This document shows positions 37,001 to 50,968 of a stretch of DNA of 64,000 nucleotides, in pieces (positions within the stretch are counted from its first letter, which is position 1; every line of letters begins with the position of its first letter). The DNA comes from Cinclus cinclus (lineage: Eukaryota; Chordata; Aves; Passeriformes; Cinclidae): assembly GCF_963662255.1 (NCBI RefSeq), contig NC_085051.1:50693101-50757100 (forward strand), written 5' to 3'. Below the pieces are notes generated by a model. The model ran no database searches and had not been told where the DNA came from. It saw nothing but the letters and a program-made list of their open reading frames with translations. The position numbers and the translations under genes were made by a program.

Positions 37001-40000
37001 TGAGGAATTTAAGCACAAATACTCTTGCCAGGAGCTAGTATTCAACTTCAGTGGTCCCATATAGGACGGCCTGGATTAAAAATTTTGCATGTGAGAGAGA
37101 GTAGTTTTGTCCTGTTTCTTTACTCTTTGTTATTTCCAGGAAGGTTAAATAAGCCTAAAGCAGCTCCAGTGATTCCTGCAAGGCTCTGTAGGATTTTATG
37201 AAGCTCAGAAATCCTTTGGTTGATGCTGGGTTATTAACCTTGGTAGTTGTGACGAAGAAATTTGTGTGCATATTGTTCCAGGAGAGGGTAACTTCAGGGT
37301 TTTTTCTCCTTTCTAGTTTTTATACTTGAGTTTTTAACTTCAGAAAATGTTTAGCCTCAGGGAGTCCTCTAAATGTAAGCCTTTTACTGCCTTCTGAATT
37401 TGGCAGTTGTTTCTCTTGGTTTAAGTCTCTAGGCATGTGTGATGTGAAGCTTTGAAGTAGCTGTTGCCTGGCTGAAGCCTCTCTGCAGGTATTTTAACAG
37501 AAGTGAAACAGCTGATTTTTAGTAAAGACCCTAAAATCACAGAATTGCTAAGACTGTCTCTTTTTGAGTTTTAATTTAGAACAATTGCTGAAATCAGTGG
37601 TGTGGAAAGCCACATGCATTTTGTCAGTGTTTTAATATCTGGCACTAGGAACTGGTTAATCTATTTAAGAAGTGGAACAAGAGGTTTGAGAGGGAGATGT
37701 TGGAGCCCAGTTTTCTTAGATGTTGCCCAATGTACCACTGACAAATACCAGAAAAGGCAAAGGAAGCTATTTGGGTGGAGGTAAAAACCCCAGCCAAAGT
37801 TTTTCTTTCTTTGTAATTCTGGTTCTGCATAGTCCCTACCAGTCCCATGCTCAGTGAGCATACAATTGCCAAGTCCATGGCAGTCTGTACCCCAAACTGC
37901 AAGCACCTTACCTTCACCTTTCTGAGCAAGCTTGTGTCTCAGCACTGCTTGTGTACCTCCCCCAAGAATGAAATAGGTACAGGCCACCTTTTTCTGCTTA
38001 TTCCTTACTTTTTCCAGTCTGCCTCCCTTAAAGCGTCTTCTTGTATGGAATCAGAAATAGGACAATACATCAGGGAGGAAAAAAAGCTATTTCAAACATC
38101 TTGATTATGATATGATGAAAGTCTTTCTGTTTGGGTGTTGACAGCTGTTTCTGGTATAGGGAACTTCTGACACTACACTGGTTTGTATTAACTAGGTTTA
38201 CTAGATTTAGTAGTGGTTAAAATACATAACGTGATTTTTAAACAATTGGTGTCATGCAGCCATTGCTCAGTTTACCAAACTGTGTTCTACTGTGCACTGT
38301 GGGAGCTTTATCTTTAATGTAAATGTAGTAGTAAGATTTTTTTATAGAAACTTAATTTATCTTAAGAAGTGTAAATAATTTGTTTTTACATGCAGTTTAT
38401 TGAAATAACTTTTGTTCTGCTGCATATATAGGTAGACCCGCATAAAATTTTAAAGTCACTTTGTGCTGCAAACAGCAATTCTGTTACTCTGCTGACAAGT
38501 CAGCAACTTGCACAGTTGTGAAATCTTTCCTCTTTTTTTCCAGTTATGACTGGGAAAAATTGGCATGTTGTTGCTCTTTCTAGTCCGTGTTACCTGTCCA
38601 TTAGCAAGCTGTGGTTGAGTACTGCATACTAAATGTCAGTTATCATATTGGGCAGTCTGTATGAGCAGAATTCCCATTTCCACAGCTGTGAGAGTAGAAA
38701 TGGGAAGCAGTCAAATAAGCTCAGTCCCTCAAGGCTCCTTTCAAGGTGACCAGTGCAAAGTGCAGTGAGGTCCAGGGAATTCTTCTGACCTTTTGGAGGT
38801 ACAAACCATGGGAAACAAATGAGTGTTGTTAAAGTGATGACATCTTTCAGATGATACAAGTAGCAGCTTAAAAAAAAAAGCTTTTGACACTTTTGGCAGG
38901 CTCACACATGATAATTAAATAGTAAAAAGAAGGTGTGGGTTGGCAAGGCATTAGATATGAATGATATGCAGGTTTGTATCCATTTTTCTTTTAAGTAATG
39001 TTGCACTGAAGATGAAGCCCTCTGAACAGTTGCGTAAAGCAGAAGTTTAAAAGTGAAAATTGATTGTATGTGTTTGAAATAATTCAAGGGAAGCTGGGGA
39101 AAGCTACTGGTTCTCTCATTTTTTTTTCTGAATACCTCTTTGGCCTCATTAAGAAGTTCATGTTATGGGTATAATCTTAGAACTGTGTGCATTGGCTTAC
39201 CCAGTGTCTTATTTATTCACTTTCAAAGTACCTTTCAGGAATAATGGACTTCTTCTTACACTGTATGTTCTGAACATTACCCTTACTGTCTTTACAACCT
39301 GTCACGGATGCAGGAAAACAGCTGAAGGAGAGGATGATTTTTGTAATTTGCATTGAGAAGGAAAAGGAAAAATTGGAAGAGGGAGTGAAGTGGGGCCTTG
39401 ACCTACCTATACTGTATGAATTTTATTATTAATCTGCAGAAAAATGAATACGAAGAGATACACATAAGGCAGAAGGCAATACATAGCATTTAGTATCCCT
39501 GTGGAATTTGTGGATTTTTAGCATAATTTGGCAGGGTATCATCAGCAGGCCAAATGTAATGGTGGCAGCAGAACTGGGTTCAGGTAGTGGCAACTGCCCA
39601 TCTCCTGTTGCCATGTTTCTAGCTGCTTGCATTGGATTTTGTCCCTGTTATGTGTGCTGTGCCATCTGGGAGACCGATTCCATAATTTCCACCAGTACCC
39701 TGGATCCCGTCTCTTTCCTACAACAGAGACCCACTCCTTGCTGCTGAAGCCCCCTGAGCTTCCAGCCTGGCAGTGCTGCCAGCTCTCTCTAGTATCTGCT
39801 GGTTATAATCACCCTGTGCCCTGGGACCACGGTTCCTGAGTGCAGCTCAGATGTGAAGGTATCCCTGCGTGTACTGACTTGAGATATGGGGCAATCTCTT
39901 CCATGAAGGTGGGAGCGGCAGCAGCTGCCTGTATTGCAGGGACTTGTCTGTGGGCAGTCAAAGAGGCAGTTGTGAGGGCCTGGTCTGTGCTGGAAGTTTT

Positions 40001-40352
40001 TGGATATAATTTCCTTTGCAAATTTAGACTTCCTGAGAAAAGGTCAGGCTGAGTTCTGCAGGACTTGTTGTGGGGTACTCTTTTCCCACCCCACAGCTCC
40101 CCTGTCCTGTTTGCCAGGCTCCAAGTCCTTCAGAAATCAGATGGGAGCTGCCAAAATAGCAGATGTTTCTGCTGGGTGGACTACAATCTCTCACAGCACT
40201 GATGCTGATCAGGCTTTGTGTACAGGTGTCAGCAGCACAACTGAATGTCCTCCAGGCTTTGCCATGCCTCTCTGGGCAGTCTTTAGTCCCACAGAACAGC
40301 TCTGGCTGAGGGCTGCAGGGGTAGGCCTGGGTATATTTTACTGATGAGGGAG

Positions 40353-40495
40353 GTAGGGGACACCTTCCATTAGATCAAGTTTCTCAAAGTCCCATCTAAC
40401 CTGATCTTGAACATTTCTAAAAATGGGACATCTGGAGCTTCTCTGGGTACTCTCTTCTGGTACCTCACCAACCACTGAGCAGGTTGAAAAGAAGA
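40353..40495 (-). mobile_element. CR1 LINE fragment
   Basis: GGGGACACCTTCCATTAGAT, CTCAAAGTCCCATCTAACCT, GATCTTGAACATTTC and CATCTGGAGCTTCTCTGGG follow the reverse complement of the CR1 3' region in order. About 140 bp is recognisable; ends are approximate. It lies antisense to EML1 in intron 1. Confidence 0.88.
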
Positions 40496-40616
40496 AGACT
40501 CCAGAAGCTGCACCATGACAGGCTGGTCTCTTGCAGAGTTTGGGAGGAAATGCTTTGAAAATTTTTGGGACTCGCCTTTTTTTGCAAGCAGTTTTCCATG
40601 AAACAAAATGTTTGTG

Positions 40617-40634
40617 GTTTTTTTTGTTTTTTTT
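40617..40634. repeat. T tract in intron 1
   Basis: T run interrupted by one G, just right of the CR1 fragment. Confidence 0.9.
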
Positions 40635-43600
40635 AATCATCTGGTACAGATCCATGGATGCTAATGCACTCTCCTTGCTGTTGGTTATTTTATGGATGAA
40701 GTGGCACACAAAGATCTAGCACCTCTTGAAAAATTAGAAAAATTATAAAGCTTTCCTTTTTAAGCTCTGGGAAGTAAGAAAATGCATAAACTAAGGCTGA
40801 ATAATGAAGCTTAAAACAAAACTGTTTTATTCATGTGTTATAAGTTTTTTCAAATTACTTAATCATTCCATATAATTTTTGTAAGAATTAGGCCTCATTC
40901 ATTTCAGAAGACAGACTTCCCTGGAGTCAGATAAATCCGATAAAAGTATTTAATATAATTTTGCAATGCAGTAAATATGAAACTAGTAAATTTGATGTCC
41001 AGTTCAAAAGCCTCTTTTTCTTGCAAAGGGAGTTAGTAGGGTACTGAACTACTTTGCAATACAGTAGGAAAATATATTTTTCTTTTTTCATGATTAGAGA
41101 AGCAGGAACTATCACACTTTGTGAATAAATTCTCAAAATGTAGGTTTTAGTTAACCATTTGGGTTTGGGTTTATTCTTGTGTGGATTTTTTGAGGAGCAA
41201 GTTGTTTGTTTCTTTGCTTTGGGTTGTGTTTTGTTGATGTTTTTACTTGATAGCGAGGAAGCTGACTTGTTTCCATCTAAAAGGAAGAAAATGAGAGGTG
41301 TGGATAGATTTGCTTGAGTGTGTGACCCCTTTGTCTCTATTGGCACTTAGCACTACAGCAGTTGCTTGTTGTCTGAGGTGTAACAGGATTCCTGATAATT
41401 GGATCATTTTTCCTTTCTTTTCAATTTTTGTTGAATACTGAATGCATGGTTTTGGTGAAGAATCAACATTTGGAAACTGTTACAAATAAGACCATTGAGG
41501 GTGGAGAGTTGGGCCAGTGACTCAGGGAAGCTGTAGCCCTGGGAGTTGGACTTCTCTGCCATGGAAAGAGCCTGACTTCTGGAGGATTTCCAAAGTGGTC
41601 ATGCTAAATATTTGAAATACGATCATCTGATCTGTGTATCTTACCATGAGCTTGTGTGTTAGGTTTGTGGCTTTTATGTAACTAGGTATTTTTGTGAAGG
41701 AGCTGTACTGTACTAGGCTTTAATCTTGACTGTCTTCTGCTAAAATGAAGGATATTTTGAAAACGGCATCTTCTGCTTGCCATGATTGACTTAAAAAATG
41801 TATGCTGTGAGGAGATACTGTTTTCTGAACTATCTCTTCAGTGGAGTTGGGAGTCTCTGGTAAATCTAGTGATTTTCAAGTTCAATGTGGTGCTCAGTTA
41901 CTGCCCATGGAAATCAGTGCTCTGTGCTGTGTTGAGGAAGTTTACTGTACCTGAATGTTGTTTTGGGCAAATCTTATCACTGCAATAATCTTTACATACT
42001 TGTAGACCACTAATCTATGTGCGGGACTGCTTTAAAAAATGTTCCTTCTTGAATTGTAAGTAAAGATTGTATTGTCAAACAGTGTCTTTAAAATATTAAA
42101 TTCTTTTAGCTCAAGTAGCTGTACTTGACCTAACTTGTGTCTGTACGTTTGCATACAGAAGTCTGCCTTACATGAGGTTCACCCACATCCAGAGCTAAGA
42201 AAGCATAAGAGAACTCTTGCCCTAAAGCTGAGTGGCCGTATTAGCCTTAAAGGTTTGTCTTTGCTGATAGGCTCCACCTTATCATGAAGGTTGAAGCTCA
42301 GATTCTCAGTAATCACAGGGCTACGAGAGCCTTATCAGCCAGGCCTTCTGCAGGGTTTGTTCACACTAGTCCTTCAGTACAGTGCTATTAGGAGATGGCT
42401 TTTGTAAAAGGATTTGCTCTGCACAGCCTTCGCCCGTCTAATCTCTCAAGTGAAAACACATACAGGAGAAGTACTGACCGCCGCCAGAAGGAAACCAGTC
42501 CCACAAAGTCCTTGAAGGAGAGGAATGGTCATGAGCCAGGCTCTGCTTGGACCTTGGCCTGGGGCTTGTTCCCAGCCAAGGGCAGACCAGACATCTGCTG
42601 ACTCTGTCGCTGGTACTGAGGGCTCTCTGTAGCCCTGGGGAGAGACAATATTGCATTTGTTGATCAAAGCGTATTTGTAAACTTTTTTCACCCAACATGA
42701 AAGATATAAAATATTTTATCTCTGTCTCCTCCTCCATGAAAGCCTGAGTTCCTTTTAAAACATAGGCAGTGTGCATGCTGTAGCATTTCCAAGTAGTGCA
42801 GAGGATGAGGTGAGCCTTGGAATACAACTCGCTTGTTCTCACGGGGCAGCAGGACCACACTTGCACAGTGTGCGGGGAATGGCATCGCAGCTGGGTGAAT
42901 CTGTGACAATGCTGTGCACCTGATTGTGGTGAAATAAGAATATGATCTCATGCTAGGGAACTGAGTTAAAAATAAAAAGAATGCAAATTGTCTTCGATTA
43001 GAGGAGTTGCATTTTTAACCAAATAATTTTTCAGACTATGTGTGTTTCTCTATTTCCTGAAATAAACCTGAATTCATTTTTTATTTAAGGATAGCAAATA
43101 AAGGGATATTTTTCTTCCTTCTCCTAGACAGCCTTGAAGCTGTCATCTTCCTGGTTAATACCAGGACATCAAATACTGTATCAAATGTGGTATCTCTGGC
43201 TGTGTTTGAGTCCTTGGCAAGGGCAGTTTGTTCTTTCTGCATTTATGTCAGCAAAGATTTTTTTTTGCTGAAGAGTGGGAATATGTATTGGGAAGAATTT
43301 ACAGTAAGAAAGTATATTACTAATAATTATATTATTATATTGTATTCTGTTGGTCAGAATTAAGTGAAGGGAAGACTTAACCCTAACTGAAGATGAAGAT
43401 GGGACTGTGTGGGTAAAATTCCTCTTATGGGCCTCCTGGATACTTCTTTACATCTGCCATCCAAGCAAGGCTGTCACTAATTAATTCAAGTACTTCTCAT
43501 GTGCACTAGATTAACTCCCCATTCTAAAAGAAAATTCTATATTTCTGTGAAAGACAGTACTGAATATGACAGGTTCTAAAAGAAGACTTATACTAATTTT

Positions 43601-44195
43601 CTAAATTTGTAATGATTTTTCCTTTAAATATTTAGATTGTGATTTGTCTTTGTGACAGCCTGTAATGAAGCCTAACACTGCATTAATTTCAGAAACTAAA
43701 ATATTCACGAGGTACAGAGTTCTAAAGAAAAATCAGACCACTGCTGAAAGGAAAGCCATTAGCTGAGACCAGGTACCCAGAGTTTACAAAAGTGATAAAT
43801 CTGCTTTAGACATCAATGGCCCCTTCTGCAGGTACAGGAGGGATGTTTTATTCTCCTTGGATCGTGTCCCTTAGTTTGAGTCTACAGAAAACAATAAAGG
43901 TGATTAGCCTTTAAGAAATGTAAATGTAGAATGTTTGGGAGTGGTATTTATTTTACAAATAAATGCTATTGATTAGAGGCTGAGATTTCCCAATTCTTAT
44001 TTCTCAGAGGATACACTTATGAAATGAGACAAAACATTAACTATTTCAAATTGATAATTATTGATTACTTGCTACTGATACAGTTTAGTAAATGATGCTC
44101 AGTTTAGTAAATTTGTTATTTCTTAAATGGAAAAGTGTTTAATTACTTATGTATTTCTGAAGTTTAATACTGTTTTCAATTTGGTGTTAAAAAGC

Positions 44196-44211
44196 CATAT
44201 ATATATATATA
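44196..44211. repeat. AT dinucleotide repeat
   Basis: Short perfect alternating AT run. Confidence 0.9.
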
Positions 44212-47200
44212 GATTATAATTGTAATTAATCTGTAGATTATAAAAAATATTTGTAAAAAGCTAGTGGTCCAAGTAAATTTGAGGATCAGTTCCCATTTTA
44301 ATATTGTATATGAAAATTAGGAAAATTACAAAATGTATGCTGACCTAAGTAGTTTCTTAAGTGTTTAAATGGTCCTGGCTCCAATGTAATATAAAGGCTG
44401 TATTTAACTGCAGATCAGCTGCTGGCTGATATATCTTAGGGTTTCTTGATAGTGTGAATCAATTTTTCTTTTGTAAAATAACTTAAATACACAACAAATG
44501 AGAAAAAAAATCAGCTTGTAATGCATTACCATGGGCCAACATTGATAACTTTCAAAAGGTGTTTTAGATCAATTTTCTTGCCTTTTGAACCTCTCCTAAC
44601 TACAAGTAAAAGGGATTTTTTTCTGTTTTTATGCATATGGCATAGTTGAAGAATCAAATTGAGTCATTCAGGTTTTTTATGGCAGTAAAAAAGTTGAACT
44701 AAATGCTGTAAAGTTTCTAGGAGAATGCTTTTTGTGAACTGATGTGTGGTGTTTATTTGCCTGTGCATTAAAGTATATTTAGGACAAGAAAATCTAAATT
44801 GCTTCTTTTTGTCTGGTAGTGCTAAACAAAAGCTGTAAGTTTTTTACCTTACATCATGTGATGAATTTGCATTCATTCCTTCCTAGCTCTTGTTGGGTGA
44901 CTTGGACATTGACCCGTAACTGTGACATGGAGATGGAGAGTCATTGGAGATCTTCTCCAATGGTCCACACTCTATTTTTCTTCTCTTGTTTTAAGGGTGT
45001 GGTACAGGTACACTCTCAGCACATCCCTGAGAATATAAAATGGTAAAAGACAGCCCGGCTATTCTGCCCTGATATCTTAATTACCCTACTGGTTCCTTTA
45101 TTAGCAAGCTCTTGTTAGGCTGCATCTTCAGCTTCTTAACTCCAGGCAGGTACCATGGAGTCACTTCCTTTTCAAACTACTATCCTTGCATTAATATTAT
45201 GCTACGGAATGTTGTCTTTACTCTCCTGGTTTCTGTTTTCAGTGCTGGGGTTTGAGGTTTTTCTTTCAATGGTATGGGCTGATCCCAGCATAATGTGGAG
45301 GAATCATAACTGACTAAAACATTTTCTATTGACTTCTATGTTCCACAGAGCCAGCGCAGTAGCTCTGAACTGTTAAAGCATTTATACTGATAGACCTCTT
45401 ATGGGTAAAATTCCTCTAATTTACTGATGTGTCAAAAATTTCTTCAATCTTCTTAAGCACCATTGGGGAAGATAGTTTTTAACTGGTTCATTTCCAAGTA
45501 GAAGCTCATTTACCATCTGTTTGGGAAAAAATAGTAAGCTGCTGACTATAGCTTGACAGCTACAGGCAGGTCAAGGGCACATGCTTATAATTTTGCTGCA
45601 GTGATTCCTAACTAATTAGCCACGAGGAACTTTCTGAGAATATTCTGTTAAGATCATTTTCTTCTCTCCCATTTTGTTAATGAATGCAGTGCTCCCAGCT
45701 GTGAGGCTCTGAGTGATGATTGCTATCATGAATTCATCCTTTCAAATTCTGCCTCTAATTTTAGGAATTATATTTGCTGTCTTTAAGTTTCTAGTCGTAA
45801 AACTGTAAAAGGACAAGTTATTCCTCAGTAAGTGTTGGGAAATACAGTAATAAGATTTTATAAATACTGGGTTGCAATAGCTAGCTCTGTTAGAGGAGAG
45901 AAAATGCTGTTCACAAAAATAACCATCTGTAGTTCATATTAGTTGACAAAAATACTTGTATTAATATTTTTTTATTAGAATGGTTTAGAAGTGATCTGTT
46001 CTCACAAGATGATGCTTTACTTTACTGCTGCTGTGGTTCCCAGTACATCCAGAGTAGGGCATTAGGCAGATGTGTGGGATAGAGTTTTCTTCCCATTTCC
46101 TCCTACACGTGCATACCTTGTGAGGACATAGAAAAACTAATCTGGGCTGTTCAGATTACTTAATGTGAGATGTACCTGATTGTACCCAACTAGGGCATCT
46201 CCTTGCATTGCTAATCACTCTTATCTTAAGAACATACATTAGAATACAGAATTAACTGAAAAGTTGTCTTAGGTGTTCAAAAATGGTATGTGTGTATACA
46301 TACATAAGTTTATAGATATGCAAGGCATTGTTCCCGTAGGGTTTAAATATTACACGTGAGTTCTTATTCCTCATAATCAAAATTTTCCATCTCAAAGAGT
46401 ATATATGATGCTTGCACTTTTATCCTATTATGCATACATTTATAGCAAAATGCAGTTAGAGGATTAGACATTCAGCTGGCAACCAGTTTTGATTTCCAAA
46501 ACTTCACATAAAGCAGCAATGTTTACAGTTTTACCTGCAGTTGAAAGATTCTGTCTGTTTTTTTCCTCAGCCACATGAAGTAACAAGATTAAATAGGATA
46601 ACATTATTTTGGGCTTTAAATCCACTGTGCTTCTCACAGTGGAAAGCTCTAATCTGGCAGACCAGTCCAGTGTGTACCAGACTTTATGATAAGCTGTTGC
46701 CCATATGTGTTGTCATTGTCCCCAAGAGACAAGCCTGGAGGGCTACTGCTGTGTTTCAGGTATGGTACAGTGTTTTGCATTAAAAAAGTGAGCAGAGGAA
46801 AGATATTTAGTCTGTGAAATACTGTCGACACTAATCTTTTAAACAAAGGAGATTGGCATGGTGTTGTCAAAGGAAACTAAACCTGCTGGTTTATTTTCCC
46901 ATTGTTCCCTTGTACAGAGACTCTGCTCTGCGAATGACCACTGACATTATGCCACAGAAATTGATATAAGGAGAATACTTGGTACTCTCCTATCTTACTT
47001 CAAAGTCTGGAAACAGTGTTGTGGTTGCATTCCCCTGTTTCTGTGCAACAATGAACTGCTTGTGTTCATTCTGAGAGAAGTTGGATTGTCTCTCTTCCCA
47101 GTTTGTTTGTTTTTTTTCTTTTCTCTGTTGCTGTCAATTCAGAAAAAGTGTATCTATCAAATAGCTTGTCTGCCTAACTTCTGTGGCTCAGACTCAAAGA

Positions 47201-47620
47201 TGCGTGAAATGAACCAAAAAGGGAGGGCAGGATTTGGAAGTTGTAGGAGATGCCTGCCATGTTTTTTCTCTCCTAAAGTTTCAAGCTAAACCTATGGTAT
47301 CAAGGGAGGTGAAGCAGAGAGGTCATTTGAAAGTTAGTGGTAGTGTTACTCCCAGGATGCTTGAAGGAAATAATTGAAGTATCTCAGTTACTTGCATGAG
47401 ATCTCAGTTATGATGTGGGCAGGAGAAGTGGAACTTGCCAATCATGTGCCAAGTGACTTGTGCCACATCTGGCAGCTTTGCAGTTAGTGGAGTGCAAAAC
47501 TGTGGGCCTTTATGGGTGGAAAAATGTATCTGGAAGTGTAGGACCTTCAGTGTTCTGAATTGCTTGCTAGCATACTGGGTCAAATTCAGGCTGTGGCTCT
47601 CCTAATCTGCAGGATTGTGC

Positions 47621-47690
47621 TTTTTTTACTTTCTTTTTTTGTGTTGGTTTTTTTTGTTGTTGTTGTTTGTTTGTTTGTTTGCTTATTTTT
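47621..47690. repeat. T/TTG/TTTG-rich tract in intron 1
   Basis: Successive T runs, then TTG units and TTTG units, all on the sense strand of EML1. Confidence 0.9.
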
Positions 47691-49044
47691 TCCTAAGTAC
47701 TGTTTTTAACTTTTATTTGATGGCATGGCTTCCTCAGCATCTGCTGCGTTCTGCCGTAGAGTTAGCTGCATGCTGAGGGTGGGGAATTCCTTTCTGTCCA
47801 TGTGCAGTTTCATAGAGCTGTAGTAGTGGCCCTGAAGTTCATAGCTATTTCTAAGGAATGTAAATACTTGTACCAGCTGATTTCAGGAGAAGTGCAGAAC
47901 GTGATACACTTAATGAAATCTCTCAGTGACAGAAAGTATTTCTACCAGTTGAGCTCAGTTCAGGCTTCTGGCACAATCTATGTCTTTATGCTAGAAGAAG
48001 AACTGCTCTGTGTGTGGGTGTTGCTGTCTTTCCACTACCATCCCTTGCCATATTTTCCATCATGTGGGTTATCTTTAGTTTTTGCCAAAGACCACTGCTG
48101 GAATTTGCTGTCCTCAGAGGGCTTGCACTTTCTTTCCTGATAACCTGCAGAGTATCTAAACACAAGGACATCTCTGCAAAGACTTTGAGATGTTGCTTTT
48201 AAAATGTATTACAAGTATCTAGCAAGCACAGTTGCAATCAGTTTTGGAAGTACTTCATGTACAGTTTTGTCCTGTTAATTGGTGCTCCAAAGAAGCTATG
48301 TAGATTGAATAAACACAAATTTGTTTGCCACTGTTTTGAGACTCAGTACCTAATATTTCCTAATATTTCTGAGCTGGACACGATAACCTCAAAATTAATG
48401 TCTGCATAATGCAAAGGTGGAATATGTTTAATAAAGTAGTTCTTCTGGGGGGAAGAATGCCAAGTCTTATTTTAATTATTTCATGCATGTTAACATACAG
48501 TTAAGATTTAGGTTTTTCAGAAGGCAGGAATCTGCAGAAAATAGTATGCATCTAACAGGCTTCCTTCTAACTAATGGTGTCAGTATGTAATTCAGCTTTA
48601 GCCTACATGCAATGAAATAGTATTGAAATCACTCTTGTAAACAGCATACACGTCCTGTTGTTGGCTTTGCTTCAGCTGTTTCTTCACATTTGGCTAAGCT
48701 CAAGTAATAAATTGCTGTAAAACTGGAATACACTCTGGAAGCAGATTAATCATCTGACTCAGTATTGTCTTTTAGTTTGCCATGAGAAATCTTTCCAATC
48801 GATGAGATCATGGATTAGCTGGTTGGACAATTTAGAGAGGCATGTACTACGTTCCCCTTTTTTGTTGCCTTCCCTTTGAAACTTGTAGAATCTCAGCAAA
48901 GCAAAAATGATAAATGACTCTTTTTTCCAAGTTTTACCACAAACACGCATTGCAGTGAAAAATCTGGCATCTGAATTGATACCTCCTTGTTTTATCTAAT
49001 TTTGGACATTGTAGGTGGCATTTATCTCATGAGATGTAGATTAA

Positions 49045-49111
49045 CTCCCTGCCCATTGCAGGTGGGCAGGAATCTTTAAGGTCCCTTCCAACCAAACTCA
49101 TTCTATGATTT
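49045..49111 (+). mobile_element. CR1 LINE 3'-end fragment
   Basis: CTCCCTGCCCATTGCAGG, ATCTTTAAGGTCCCTTCCAA and CATTCTATGATT form the typical CR1 3' terminus in sense orientation. Only the last 65 bp or so is recognisable. It lies sense to EML1 in intron 1. Confidence 0.88.
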
Positions 49112-50943
49112 ACATGTTTGAGACGATGATTTAGATTTGCCTTAAAGTTGGTGAAAAGAAATGAACATTGTACAAAGTGACTCACTTCAGAGTTCTAAAA
49201 TCATGTTGCATAAATTTCACTGTAAAGTCCTTTTCCTTCCCATTGATGAAAATGGTAATGATTAATTCTGCTGTGCTATTCTGCTATCCTTGTAGGTGGT
49301 GGGATGTCTGTTCTGTCCATCCATGGGCAAGGGGTGGTAGTGACTGATAAGGAGATCTAACACTTGAAGGCAATTTTTCTGGATTTGCAGTCTCCTTCAT
49401 ATGCCTTTCCAAATTTCATTACAAATGTGTGCCAAAATACTCCTTGCAAATGTCCTTTGCTGTGAGGATGAGTGGTACACTGCAGAGGCAGGTCACAAAT
49501 TAGGCTAACAATACCACCTTTGCTTGTGTGGGCAGAGTAGGTGACATCTGCAGTGACATTTTTGTTCTTGTATTTTTGGTTTATATGTTGAGCACTAATT
49601 GTTTTGTTTTTTCTTTTTCTTCTGATACCATACCATTTCACTTATTTGGCTGTGTTGAAGGTGCAACTTTATTGCTCAACATACAGGGATGTAATGATCT
49701 CAATGACATAAACATTCCATCCTCAATGTGCATGACAAACAGGTTATGCTTATTTTATAAGTGAGCTTTGCATTTTTCATAAAATGTAGCTTTATAGTAT
49801 TCTGTGCCTCTATTGTAGCTTACTTGTACATGCATGCAAAGAGGAGGTAAAGTGAAGTGGTACTGGACTGTAAGGGATCTTGTCTCCACCTGCAATGTTA
49901 CTGAAAGCTGTTAAAAGTAATTTTTTTCTGCATCCTTGGAAGGGAACTGCACCCAGTGAGGTAACCACCATAAAAACCAAACAAGCTGTAGGTTACAGCA
50001 AGGATGAGGGTTATGTTGCCAGGACCCTACAAGAATGATGATAGTGGAAAGTGCAGATGTTGTGTCCAATAAAGGGATTGCTGGGGCCTGTTGGTCAGTG
50101 AGGGTGTGAGGGGAAGAGTCATAGTGACAGATGGGGGAAGGGGGAAGAAGGGAGGGAACTGGACATCTTAACAGTTATTAGAGGGAGTGATTTCTTACAG
50201 GACTGCAAATAAACCAGTGACACTGATTTACCACTTGAAGATTAACGTCTGGGCAAAATTACTGCTCCTACACACTTAAAAATTAGTGAAATGGATACTT
50301 CAATAAGGATGTTTTCTTTTGTGGCAAGGGTAGATCATTTCAACACCAACTGATTTTCCCCTGGGTTTCCTTTACTGTCCTGTTTTTGGGATTTGGCTAT
50401 TTCTTGCTGACTGAATTCAGAGGAAAACTATTCCTGATGATATTGAATTTGGCAGAATGGCTGAAGTTTGAATTTGGCTTGTATTGGTTAAATCAAGCTT
50501 TTGATTTGGTCTCCTATTGTCCAGTATGCTAATCCATGTTATTTCCAGCTGAGTTAAAGTGTAAAGTCATTAGAGGAGTGTGGGGCTTTTGTTTGTAGAG
50601 GGAAGGTTAAGTTCTGCAGGCAGCTCTTACTGCTGCCAGCATAGCTGCTATTCTGAGTCTGGGGACTAATTACCTGTAATAGCTACAGGACAGAGTCCTG
50701 TGTTGAGCAGAAGTCTGATTAGGCCAAAGTTTGTAAAGCTTTGTCATGGGGAAAGTTATTTAACATTTTTCAGGAACTTGAGTTCTGATTTAGTTCATTC
50801 AGAACCAGATACTTACCTTACTACTATATTCAGCCTAACAATATCCTAATGCTGGTATTTTAAATAAGGTCTGAAAATCCTGTAACAGAATTAACAAGCA
50901 TTTTAAACTATAATAGCCTGCAGCTATTTATGGACTGTAATGT

Positions 50944-50968
50944 AACAATGTAATATTATTACATTGTT
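50944..50968. repeat. Inverted repeat, 11-bp arms
   Basis: AACAATGTAAT (50944-50954) and ATTACATTGTT (50958-50968) pair perfectly around a 3-base loop in intron 1. Confidence 0.85.

Noticed and set aside
40927..41346. 139-codon antisense frame in intron 1
   Set aside because: Lys/Asn/Thr-rich translation of a T/G-rich sense strand; looks like a by-product of strand skew.
42438..42866. 142-codon antisense frame in intron 1
   Set aside because: No recognisable domain or splice context, and overlapping frames on both strands are also open.
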